DNA from: Bacteroidota bacterium | GTDB lineage: Bacteria > Bacteroidota > Bacteroidia > AKYH767-A > OLB10 | DNA: 64,000 nucleotides | NCBI GenBank assembly: GCA_016717325.1 | Contig: JADKFV010000021.1 | Location: 1-64,000 of the forward strand | Direction: 5' to 3' | Shown here: in pieces, positions 10,004-19,128 of the stretch | Layout of the letters: the number at the start of each line of letters is the position of its first letter | Position numbering within the stretch: the first letter of the stretch is position 1 | Program-made: the position numbers and the translations under genes | The notes under the pieces: model-generated | Told to the model about the DNA's origin: nothing | Seen by the model: the letters and a program-made list of their open reading frames with translations, nothing else | Databases searched by the model: none

Positions 10004-13000
10004 TCATTTGTTCGGGTTTTGGTCTTCTGGTGAATCTACGTCTAGTAAACCCAATGCATTTGTGCTGCTGCTTATCTCTGCTCTGTTTACCAGTGTTGGA
10101 CCCTGATAGCTTTGGTTTATACTTAATGTTATATTTACGGTTGTGCTACCGCCTTTTAATATACTGGCTATTGGAGTATTCAATGTTGCAATACCTCCGG
10201 CTGAAGTCCAGTTTGCATCGTTCAATGTCATACCACTTGGGATATAATCACTCACTTGAATGTTTGTTGCATCCAATGTTCCCTGATTGAAAACACTAAT
10301 TGTAAATGTTACATTATCACCAGGTACAAATGGGCCTGCGCTCGATAATACTTTTGTTAATGCAAGATCATAAGTTTGTTTTACGTCTATCAATGCCGGG
10401 TCAGCATTGTCTTCGTCTGTTGAAGCACTGCTGCTGCCGGGAGCACCTGTTCCATCTCCGTTAACAGCATTATCGCTTGGGCTATTTGGATTACCTCCGC
10501 CATCGTTGTTTGGATTTTGGTCTTCTGGTGAATCTACGTCTGGTAAGCCTAAAGCATTTGTGCTGCTGCTTATCTCTGCTCTGTTTATTAATGTTGGGCC
10601 CTGGTAACTTTGGTTTATTCTTAATGTGATATTTACTGTTGTGCTGCCACCTTTTAATAAACTTGCTATTGGAGTATTCAATGTTGCTATACCTCCGGCT
10701 GAAGTCCAGTTGGCATCGTTCAATGTCATACCACTTGGGATATAATCACTCACTTGAATGTTTGTTGCATCAAGGGTTCCCTGATTGAATACGCTTATCG
10801 TAAATGTTACATTATCGCCAGGTACAAATGGGCCTGCGCTCGATAATACTTTAGTTAAGGCAAGGTCGTACGTTTGTTGTACATCTATCAATGCAGGGTC
10901 ATGATCGTCTTCATCTGTAGCTGCATTGCTGCTACCGGGTGCACCTGTTCCATTACCATTAACAGCATTATCACTTGGGCTGTTTGGATTACCTCCGGCA
11001 TCGTTTCCATTTATGTTATCCGCTTGAGAATCAACATCAGGATCGTTATAAACATTTGTTGAGCCACTAATTTCTGCATAGTTAATTAATGTAGCTCCTT
11101 GATAATTTGAATTTATTTGTAATGTAATATCAATTGTTGTTGAGTTTCCGTAAGCTAAAAAAGCAATAGGAACATTACGGGTTGCTTTTGAACCAACTGC
11201 TGTCCAGTTAGCATCATTTAAAGACATACCGGTTGGAATATAATCTGTAACCTGAATGTTAGTAGCATTAATATTTCCTTGATTATAGACTGTGATAGTA
11301 AAAGTAACATTGCTTCCGGGAATAAAAGGACCAACACTAGTAAGTACTTTTTTCAACGCAAGGTCATAATTATGTATTGGCTCATCAATAAACTTCTGAC
11401 AAGTAGCGGTACAACCTTTTGAATCGGTAACGGTAACGGTATATGTTCCTATGCTTAATCCAGTTGCAGTTGCGTTTGTTTGTCCATTACTCCATAAGTA
11501 AGCATATGGAGTGGTACCGCCTGTTGCAACAACGGTAGCCGTCCCCTCTGTACCACCAACCGTAGTTGCGTTGGTTCCTGAACAGTTAACAGTTAACAAA
11601 GGTGGTTGAGTCACCGTAGAAGCGCTGGATTTAGTGCATCCGTTTGCATCGGTAACAGTAACGGTGTAGCTTCCTGCAACCAAGTTAGTTCTGTTGGCAG
11701 AAGTAGAACCATTATTCCATAAGTAAGTATAAGGAGTAACACCGCCAGTAACAACCAAAGAAATTGAGCCATCATTTCCTCCAAAGCAACTTACATTGAT
11801 TACTGTAGGATTAATATTCAATACTATAGGTTGAGTAACAGTGTAGGCACAAGAACTTGTACATCCTTGAGAATCAGTGACAGTAGCCGTGTAGGTTCCA
11901 GCCGTCAAATTAGAAATACTATTTAAAGTTGAACCATTACTCCAATAATACGAGTAAGGAGAAGTACCACCAGTTTGTGATACAGAAGCCGAACCATTAT
12001 TACCATTGAAGCAACTCACATTTGTCCCGTTACAAACTACTTGTAAAGCATTAGGTTGAGTAACAATATATATACATTGTGAGGAACAATTGTTTGCGTC
12101 ATTTACAACCACAGTATAGGTTCCAGCGGTAAGGTTTGAAATGGAAGCGTTGGTATTGCCATTACTCCATAAATAAGTATATACACCTGTTCCACCAGTT
12201 GCAGAAACAGAAGCCGAGCCGTTGTTTCCACTATAACATGAAACATTGGTTCCTGAACAGGAAATTACAATTAATGAAGATTGAAGAACAGAAACGTTGC
12301 AAATTGTTGAGCAACCATTTGCATCTGTAATGGTAACTGTATACGTACCTGATACCAATCCATTAACTGATTTTGTGGTTTTTGCATTGCTCCAAAAATA
12401 AGTATAGGGTGCCATTCCTCCAGTTGGATTGGCTGTTGCGGTACCATTATTTCCACCATAGCAAGCAACAGGTGTTGAAGTACAAGTTGAAATTAGTGCT
12501 GGTCCTGTAATGTTAACAACAGTAGTACAAATTGTTGTACAACCATTATTATCTGTAACCGTAACAGTATATGTTCCCGCACCTAGCCCATAAATATTAT
12601 CATCTGTTGAACCATCGCTCCATAAGAAAGAATATGGTTGGGTTCCACCCGAAACTAAAACTGATGCAGAACCAAAATAAGCCTCAGCGCAAGGTACATC
12701 GGTAGCAAAGCAATTTGCAACAAGGGGTGATGGTTCTGTTATTTGACTAACTATACATTGTGTGCTGCAACCTTTACTATCAGTTACAGTTACAGTGTAT
12801 GAACCAGGAAATAAATTATTGATTGTAGTAGTAGTAGCTCCGGTATTCCAAAGGTAGGTTAATGGGGCCGTTCCGCCCGAAGCAACCACAGATGCTGTTC
12901 CATTATGCAATCCATTACAAGTTACATTTGTTTTGCTACAGCTGATGGTAATAACTGGAGGCTGAGTAACTGTATAAGAACAAGTGGAAGTACAACCTCT

Positions 13001-16000
13001 ATTATCGGTAACAGTGGCGGTGTAGGTTCCTGGCCCAAGATTAACAATTGTTGCTGTTACAGCACCATTGCTCCATAAATATGTATATGGCTGAAGCCCA
13101 CCCGAAGCAGAAATTGCTGCTGTGCCGGTGAGGAAACCATTACAGTTTATATTTGTACCAACACATGTAACCACTAAGTTTGGTGTTGAAGTAACGGTTA
13201 CGCTGCATGTTGCGGTACAACCTTTAAAATCTGTAACTGTTGCTGTATACGTTGCAGCATTTAAATTATTAATAGTTGAAGTTGCTGCGCCTGTATTCCA
13301 AAGATAAGTATATGGGGAAGTTCCACCACTTGCTGTGATAGTTGCGCTTCCGGTATTACCTCCTAAGCAACCTGCAGGAGTAGAGGTACAAACTACAGAT
13401 GGAATAGGTTTAACTTCTTTTTTAATTATATTTGATTCACCAATATAGTCCGAACATCCAGACCTTCTTGCACACCTGCGAAACCAAGTAGTTTGCGTTA
13501 TAAAACCAGGATCATAAGTAGGACCATTGGCTCCTGCTATAACAGTATAGGTTGCAAAATTGTCATATGATAGCAGCCAAACATATTCGATAGTGCCCAA
13601 TCCACCAGATGGTAATGAAATACTTACGATGTTGGCAGGATCAAAACTTCCACAAATAGATTCATCGTAACCTACTGAACCCGGATTAGTTACATTACAA
13701 CAAACTGTTGAATTAACTGTAACTGAACAAGTGGCTGAACATGCATTTGCATCTGTAACAGTTACTGTATATGTTCCTGCGGCTAAATTAGAAATAGTAG
13801 ATGTATTGCCCGAATTACTCCAGAGATATGTATATGGTGTGGCACCTCCTGTAGCTGAAACAGAAGCAGAACCGGTATTTGTTCCATTACAATTTGTAGT
13901 AGTAGAAGAACAAATAACACTTGGCGCTGAATTCACCGTTTTCACAATAATATTAGATTCACCAACATAATCAGTACAGCCAGATCTACGCGCACATCTT
14001 CTATACCATGTTGTCTGGGTGATTGGACCCGGATTGTACGATGATGAATTTGCACCAGGGATTACAGTATATGATGCAAAGTTGTTATTTGAAACCAACC
14101 ACACATATTCTATTGTCCCTGATCCACCTGATGGTAAAGTTATACTCACAATATTTGCAGGATCATATCCACCACAAAACGACTCGTTATATCCAATAGT
14201 ACCCGCATTGGTAACATTACAGCATACGGGACCATTGATTGTAAAATTTAAAGTTAAAAAACATCCGGTGGTTACATCTGTTACTGTTACATAGTGACTA
14301 CCTGCACATATTGAATATATATCACTTTGCCACTCATTATAAGTATTGTTCCACCAATAAGAATTGGTGGCAGTAGAGCCATCTAATGTTACAGAGTAAT
14401 TTCCAGAGCCACCAGTCCACATAACCCAAACAGCACCATCACATGCCGAGCAAGTGGCATCTTGTGTCATTGTTGAACCTGTAAGACCTGTACTCACGGT
14501 TTTCACTATTATGTTCGATTCGCCAACATAATCCGTGCAACCCGATCTGCGGGCACATCTTCTATACCATGTTGTTTGAGTAATTGCAGGTGGATCATAA
14601 CTTGCTGAATTTGCTCCCGGAATAATAGTATATGATGCAAAATTATTTGTTGACTTTAACCATATATATTCTATCGTTCCTAAACCACCTGAAGGCAAAG
14701 TTAAGCTTACTATATTGGCAGGGTCATAACCTCCGCATTGCGACTGATCATAACCAATAGAGCCCGGGCTGGTAACATTACAGCAAACCGTAGAGCTTAC
14801 TGTAGTAGAACAAGTAACTGTACATCCATTAGCACCGGTTACAGTAACAGTATATGTTGCTGCTGGCAAATTAGTGATAGTTGAGGTTGTACCAGAATTG
14901 CTCCACATATATGTGTATGGAGAAGCACCACCTGTAGCCAAAGCAGAAGCAGAACCAGTATTTGCTCCACTGCAATTTGCATTTGTTGAAGAACATGAAA
15001 CACTTGGTGCAGAATTCACTGTCTTGACAATAATGTTTGACTCTCCAACATAATCAGTACAGCCCGACCTGCGCGAACATCTTCTATACCACGTAGTTTG
15101 TGTTATTGGGCCAGGATTGAAAGATGGGCCGTTAGCTCCTGGAATAATCGAATATGATGTAAAGTTATTGGTAGAAACTAACCAAATATATTCAATAGTT
15201 CCGGTGCCGCCTGATGGCAAAGTTATACTTACTATATCCGCAGGGTCAAATCCACCACAAAAAGATTGGTCATATCCAATTGTACCAGCATTGGTAATAT
15301 TACAACAAGTGGTAGTACCGACTGTTGTGGAACATGTAACAGAACATCCGTTAACATCCGTAACGGTTACTGTATATGTTCCAGCAGCTAAATTGGAAAT
15401 AGTAGATGTATTTGCAGCATTACTCCATAGATAAGTATATGGCGTAGTACCTCCGGTAGCGGAAACAGATGCCGAACCGGTATTGGTTCCATTGCAATTT
15501 GTGTTAGTTGCAGAACATGTTGCGCTAGGTGCGGGTTTAACCGTTTTGACAATAATATTTGATTCACCAACATAATCTGTGCAACCCGATCTGCGGGCAC
15601 ATCTTCTATACCATGTTGTTTGGGTTATTGCCGGAGGATTATAACTTGAAGCATTAGCGCCAGGTATTGTAGAATATGTTACAAAGTTATTTGTTGAAAT
15701 TAACCAAACATACTCAATTGTTCCCGAACCTCCAGAAGGTAACGTTATGCTAACAATGTTTGCCGGGTCATAAGCACCGCAAACCGACTCATCATAGCCG
15801 ATTGAACCTGGATTAGTAACATTACAGCAAACTGTAGAAGTCACAACTGCAGTACAAGTTGCAGAGCAGTTATTGGCATCGGTTACTGTAACAGTATATG
15901 TACCTGCTGCCAAATTGGAGATTGTTGACGTATTTCCAGCATTACTCCATAAGTAGGTCATTGGTGCGGTACCTCCAGTAACTGAAACAGAAGCAGAACC

Positions 16001-17512
16001 ATTATTTGTTCCGCTACAATTAATGTTAGTTGAAGTGCAGGTTGCTGTGGGTGCTGAATTTACACTCTTAACAATGATATTAGACTCCCCAACATAATCG
16101 GTACAACCGGACCTGCGTGAACATCTTCTATACCAAGTTGTTTGGGTGATAGGGCCTGGATTATATGAAGCTCCATTTGCTCCAGGAATAACTGTATAAG
16201 ATGCGAAATTGTTATTTGAAACCAACCATACATATTCTATTGTACCTGTTCCTCCTGATGGTAAAGTTATACTCACAATATTTGCAGGATCATATCCACC
16301 ACAAAACGACTCGTTATATCCAATAGTACCCGCATTGGTAACATTACAGCATACGGGACCATTGATAGTGAAATTTAAAGTTAAAACGCAACCAGTAGTT
16401 ACATCAGTAATGGTAACATAATGGCTACCTGCACATAGTGAATATATGTCACTTTGCCACTCATTATATGTACTATTCCACCAATAAGAATTGGTAGCGG
16501 TTGCACCATCCAATTTAACAGTATAATTTCCAGACCCTCCTGTCCACATAACCCAAACTGCTCCATCACATGCTCCGCAAGTAGCATCCTGTGTCATTGT
16601 TGTGCCTGTAAGTCCTGTATTTACGGTTTTCACTATAATATTTGATTCACCAACATAATCTGTGCAACCCGATCTGCGGGCGCATCTTCTATACCAAGTT
16701 GTTTGTGTTATTGCAGGTGGATCATAGCTTGATAAATTAGCGCCTGGAATAATAGTATAAGATGCAAAATTATTAGTTGATTTTAACCATACATATTCTA
16801 TTGTTCCTGAACCACCCGTTGGTAATGTGAGGCTTTGAATATTTGCAGGATCATAACCACCACATTGTGCTTGGTCGTATCCAATTGTTCCTGCACTGGT
16901 TACATTATTACATGCAGATGAAACGGTAGCACACCACATATCCGTTTTGAGCCATGATCCAGTTCCACTAAAGCCAACTTGAACATAATATGCACCGGTT
17001 GGAACGGTGCTAGTGATAATGTATTGTTGTGGGCCTGGCAATAGCTTGTTTACCTCAACAGCGGTTTGTGACATCCAATTCCAGGAAGCATCGAAATAAT
17101 GCACAGCAACCTGATGGTATAGGCTTGGGTCATGAGTCCCTGCATAAACCGATACATTAATAACTGTACCGGCTGCCAGGGTTCCACTTGCAATGGTTTG
17201 ACTTACCCAATTATTATTAGCATTGGTGATTTGAAAATCGCCTGAATACGAGCCGCATGCAATTCCTCCGTTTCCAGCACCAAGGTTTCCGCCTGACCAA
17301 TTCCAATTATTTGTTCCGTTTTCGAAACTTGGATTTTGCACCAAATTTCCTGTACAGGAGCAATTTTGTGATTGCACAGAGTTAAAAGAAAAACCCATTA
17401 AGATTCCAAATAGCACAAGGCTTTTTGCGAATAGTTGTTTTTTAATGTTAGAAATTCCTTGTAAAGAATTGCCTTTCAAATCAGATTGATTTTGGTAAAG
17501 ATTCTGGACCAT
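10004..17512 (-). CDS. Giant T9SS-type secreted adhesin, N-terminal 2502 residues
   Basis: This is the start of the adhesin. A long N-region precedes the hydrophobic core LVLFGILMGFSF and a likely cleavage after SVQSQ (about residue 49), so the protein is exported. Residues about 50-205 resemble a carbohydrate-binding jelly-roll (NPSFENGTNNW, YVQVGFSGTGSW). Seven Cys-rich units follow (about 205-1371), each with CCNVTNxGxIGY, GTIEYVWL and TTWYRRCARRSGC, interleaved with four SprB repeats and two copies of a TMTQDATC-ACDGAVW module. Nine tandem SprB repeats (about 1371-2040) and the first three DUF11 domains come next. The frame ends at 10004 because one extra A in AACAAATGATGG replaces the AACAATGATGG seen in sister units. 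Including the downstream segments the protein exceeds 5,800 residues, comparable in scale to the gliding adhesin SprB. Its ligand is unknown. Confidence 0.85.
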   Translation of the reverse strand: MVQNLYQNQSDLKGNSLQGISNIKKQLFAKSLVLFGILMGFSFNSVQSQNCSCTGNLVQNPSFENGTNNWNWSGGNLGAGNGGIACGSYSGDFQITNANNNWVSQTIASGTLAAGTVINVSVYAGTHDPSLYHQVAVHYFDASWNWMSQTAVEVNKLLPGPQQYIITSTVPTGAYYVQVGFSGTGSWLKTDMWCATVSSACNNVTSAGTIGYDQAQCGGYDPANIQSLTLPTGGSGTIEYVWLKSTNNFASYTIIPGANLSSYDPPAITQTTWYRRCARRSGCTDYVGESNIIVKTVNTGLTGTTMTQDATCGACDGAVWVMWTGGSGNYTVKLDGATATNSYWWNSTYNEWQSDIYSLCAGSHYVTITDVTTGCVLTLNFTINGPVCCNVTNAGTIGYNESFCGGYDPANIVSITLPSGGTGTIEYVWLVSNNNFASYTVIPGANGASYNPGPITQTTWYRRCSRRSGCTDYVGESNIIVKSVNSAPTATCTSTNINCSGTNNGSASVSVTGGTAPMTYLWSNAGNTSTISNLAAGTYTVTVTDANNCSATCTAVVTSTVCCNVTNPGSIGYDESVCGAYDPANIVSITLPSGGSGTIEYVWLISTNNFVTYSTIPGANASSYNPPAITQTTWYRRCARRSGCTDYVGESNIIVKTVKPAPSATCSATNTNCNGTNTGSASVSATGGTTPYTYLWSNAANTSTISNLAAGTYTVTVTDVNGCSVTCSTTVGTTTCCNITNAGTIGYDQSFCGGFDPADIVSITLPSGGTGTIEYIWLVSTNNFTSYSIIPGANGPSFNPGPITQTTWYRRCSRRSGCTDYVGESNIIVKTVNSAPSVSCSSTNANCSGANTGSASALATGGASPYTYMWSNSGTTSTITNLPAATYTVTVTGANGCTVTCSTTVSSTVCCNVTSPGSIGYDQSQCGGYDPANIVSLTLPSGGLGTIEYIWLKSTNNFASYTIIPGANSASYDPPAITQTTWYRRCARRSGCTDYVGESNIIVKTVSTGLTGSTMTQDATCSACDGAVWVMWTGGSGNYSVTLDGSTATNSYWWNNTYNEWQSDIYSICAGSHYVTVTDVTTGCFLTLNFTINGPVCCNVTNAGTIGYNESFCGGYDPANIVSITLPSGGSGTIEYVWLVSNNNFASYTVIPGANSSSYNPGPITQTTWYRRCARRSGCTDYVGESNIIVKTVNSAPSVICSSTTTNCNGTNTGSASVSATGGATPYTYLWSNSGNTSTISNLAAGTYTVTVTDANACSATCSVTVNSTVCCNVTNPGSVGYDESICGSFDPANIVSISLPSGGLGTIEYVWLLSYDNFATYTVIAGANGPTYDPGFITQTTWFRRCARRSGCSDYIGESNIIKKEVKPIPSVVCTSTPAGCLGGNTGSATITASGGTSPYTYLWNTGAATSTINNLNAATYTATVTDFKGCTATCSVTVTSTPNLVVTCVGTNINCNGFLTGTAAISASGGLQPYTYLWSNGAVTATIVNLGPGTYTATVTDNRGCTSTCSYTVTQPPVITISCSKTNVTCNGLHNGTASVVASGGTAPLTYLWNTGATTTTINNLFPGSYTVTVTDSKGCSTQCIVSQITEPSPLVANCFATDVPCAEAYFGSASVLVSGGTQPYSFLWSDGSTDDNIYGLGAGTYTVTVTDNNGCTTICTTVVNITGPALISTCTSTPVACYGGNNGTATANPTGGMAPYTYFWSNAKTTKSVNGLVSGTYTVTITDANGCSTICNVSVLQSSLIVISCSGTNVSCYSGNNGSASVSATGGTGVYTYLWSNGNTNASISNLTAGTYTVVVNDANNCSSQCIYIVTQPNALQVVCNGTNVSCFNGNNGSASVSQTGGTSPYSYYWSNGSTLNSISNLTAGTYTATVTDSQGCTSSCAYTVTQPIVLNINPTVINVSCFGGNDGSISLVVTGGVTPYTYLWNNGSTSANRTNLVAGSYTVTVTDANGCTKSSASTVTQPPLLTVNCSGTNATTVGGTEGTATVVATGGTTPYAYLWSNGQTNATATGLSIGTYTVTVTDSKGCTATCQKFIDEPIHNYDLALKKVLTSVGPFIPGSNVTFTITVYNQGNINATNIQVTDYIPTGMSLNDANWTAVGSKATRNVPIAFLAYGNSTTIDITLQINSNYQGATLINYAEISGSTNVYNDPDVDSQADNINGNDAGGNPNSPSDNAVNGNGTGAPGSSNAATDEDDHDPALIDVQQTYDLALTKVLSSAGPFVPGDNVTFTISVFNQGTLDATNIQVSDYIPSGMTLNDANWTSAGGIATLNTPIASLLKGGSTTVNITLRINQSYQGPTLINRAEISSSTNALGLPDVDSPEDQNPNNDGGGNPNSPSDNAVNGDGTGAPGSSSASTDEDNADPALIDVKQTYDLALTKVLSSAGPFVPGDNVTFTISVFNQGTLDATNIQVSDYIPSGMTLNDANWTSAGGIATLNTPIASILKGGSTTVNITLSINQSYQGPTLVNRAEISSSTNALGLLDVDSPEDQNPNK
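13405..16905 (-). repeat. Seven interspersed Cys-rich WYRRC(A/S)RRSGC units
   Basis: Seven copies of a roughly 110-residue unit lie within the adhesin. Each has an opening CCNVTN(A/P)G(T/S)IGY and (S/Q)xCG(G/A)(Y/F)DPA(N/D)I, a middle TLPSGGxGTIEYVWL and xPGANxxxY, and a closing ITQTTWYRRC(A/S)RRSGC then YVGESNIIVK. The WYRRC codons occur near 13490, 14000, 14560, 15085, 15605, 16130 and 16690, so copies are 510-560 bp apart with SprB or ACDGAVW modules between them. The six or so conserved cysteines per unit suggest disulphides. I do not recognise the unit as a named domain. Confidence 0.75.
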
Positions 17513-18584
17513 AGCTATTAATTTTAATTTGTTCGATTATTAGGATTCGCAATCCGATTGATGGCGAATAAAATGCTGAAGATTTAAAAAATTGGTGGCT
17601 GAATAAATTCGCTTTTAGGAAAAAAGAAAACCCCTGATTATGAAGAGCTTTTAATTCTGAATAAATATTTCCACCTATTGTTTGAAGCCAATTTAAAAAA
17701 CACATTCTGTGTGAGGATATTTTCGAAAAACAACTTGTATGACATTGAGAAAAATAAGCAATGGCATTTACCCTCAAACCAACTTCATTGATTTGAGAAC
17801 GTGAGAAAAATAAAACAGAATAATTACGTAAGGTAGATTTCACTTCAATATTTCTAAACCAGTTTTATACGAATTGCCCTTCTTATTATTCAATACAATT
17901 AATATCATTCACATAACTCTTCATTGTCAATTGAGAACAATATTTACTAATTTTATTGCTACCGCACTACTTGTTGCAACAAAAGATTCCATTAAATAAC
18001 TCCAGCAGAATAGGAAACCACAGGCATTTCAATTCATGTGCCAATATTAATATAAATAGAATTTACTGGATTTAAAAGGTCACAGAATTGCGTGATATGA
18101 TAAAATACTGTGGTAAATACTTTGAAAGAATAAATCAACAATTAATAATTGTTGGTCAATGTTTTTTTATTGAAGCAATAAAGCAAAAAAAATGCAATAA
18201 AAAAGTTATATATATTTATTAATCAATGCATTAGATGATGTTTCAAACAATTCTGAGATTACACAGCCATGTATAAACTTGTATTCACCATTAAATTTTG
18301 AAATCACGCCAATTTGAATGATTGGTGCTTTTTATAATCCTATCTCAACCTTTAGATTTTTAATGAAAATACAAGTGGTCTTTCAACGAAATGTTGATAT
18401 TAATTGTCATTTGATTTTTTTCAATCGGAGTTAAGTAATTAAAAATCGAAAAAGATTTTGGCTTTTCACATAAAATCGAAAATGTTGGCAGTACAAAATT
18501 TTTTTTTCATCCATGAAGTTCTTTAATTTTTTTTCAGGATTATTAATCCCGTATCGTCTGTGATTGCAAATTGGCTTTATCAGT
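17513..18584. other. Intergenic, AT-rich, no supported gene
   Basis: About 1.07 kb lies upstream of the adhesin and downstream of the DUF4258 gene. A minus-strand frame from 17843 overlaps the adhesin start but has no family resemblance or signal, and I do not call it. A small inverted repeat CAACAATT/AATTGTTG sits near 18138-18156. Long A/T runs are common. The size of the region leaves room for a long regulatory leader of the adhesin, but no clear TAnnTTTG box lies close to 17512. Confidence 0.5.
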
Positions 18585-18953
18585 TTAATTACAATTACAC
18601 GAGTAATTAGTTTTTAAGTCGATAACTGTAATTATTTTTGCAATGTTTTCACAATCAGCAATGATGATTCTCACAGATTGATAATCATGGGTAATTCCTT
18701 CCAGCGCGTAAGACGGACATGGTTTATCATACTTATTGCTCTTTGCTAAATTCAATTTTCCGGTTTGCATTATTTCTTTTATTTCACTTTCATCAATATG
18801 CCTGCATTGCATTCTGCACAAAACATGTTTAGTATAAATGATTTTATGAGTGCGAAAATCCTCATATTCGTTTTCTTGATTGGGAGGGTTGTATGAAAAC
18901 AATAAGAGGATTAATAGTGCTTTGAAACAAACTAAACTATTATTAGAGGACAT
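18585..18953 (-). CDS. DUF4258 domain protein with N-terminal hydrophobic segment
   Basis: The 122-residue protein matches the DUF4258 pattern: YTKHVLCRMQCRHIDESEI (His followed by Arg and an ID/IS-x-x-E/D-I helix), then a G-type turn and the closing strands VRIIIADCENIAKIITVIDL. Members are small alpha/beta proteins related in fold to RelE/BrnT toxins, usually of unproven function. Here the domain (about residues 35-115) is preceded by a hydrophobic stretch, FKALLILLLFSYNPP, that could be a signal peptide or membrane anchor, which is unusual for a toxin and argues for a periplasmic role. No antitoxin-like partner is adjacent. It is divergently transcribed from mnmG. Confidence 0.7.
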   Translation of the reverse strand: MSSNNSLVCFKALLILLLFSYNPPNQENEYEDFRTHKIIYTKHVLCRMQCRHIDESEIKEIMQTGKLNLAKSNKYDKPCPSYALEGITHDYQSVRIIIADCENIAKIITVIDLKTNYSCNCN

Positions 18954-19128
18954 AATTCTTGCTTTTTTGATGGATTAATTATTACTATCAAGATTTCAAA
19001 TTTAATGCAATAACCTTATTAAATAAGAATTATTAAATATATTTTACATTGCCAAAAAAAAGATTTTATTTTGTGTCCAATTCAATTTTTTTACAAAAAT
19101 TGTAAATTATTGAATATCAATTAATTAT

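Larger units (their letters stand above)
3430..10930 (-). repeat. 498-bp (166-residue) tandem DUF11 array, 15 period copies
   Basis: The linker block encoding NAVNGDGTGAPGSSSASTDED recurs at exact 498-bp steps (for example near 4432, 4930, 5428 and 5926, and again 8414, 8912 and 9410). The array runs from the divergent first DUF11 domain near 11390 to the divergent last one near 3440, which gives 16 DUF11 domains in the protein. Interior units are almost identical at DNA level and terminal ones are diverged, the usual pattern of arrays homogenised by recombination. Deviations from the 498 step occur only at frame breaks (near 10004 and 6690-7590). Confidence 0.9.

Noticed and set aside
10004..10016. 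Programmed ribosomal frameshift in the adhesin
   Set aside because: No slippery heptamer or downstream pseudoknot is apparent, and the other units have the uninterrupted codons; a one-base error or rare variant explains it better.
4432..10607. Plus-strand frames of about 66 codons every 498 bp (MSSSVEALLLPG...)
   Set aside because: They are antisense shadows of the acidic linker of the DUF11 repeat, with identical spacing, and have no independent signals.
17481..17843. A 120-codon minus-strand gene overlapping the adhesin start
   Set aside because: Composition is intergenic, there is no family resemblance, and it overlaps the signal-peptide-encoding start of the adhesin in another frame.
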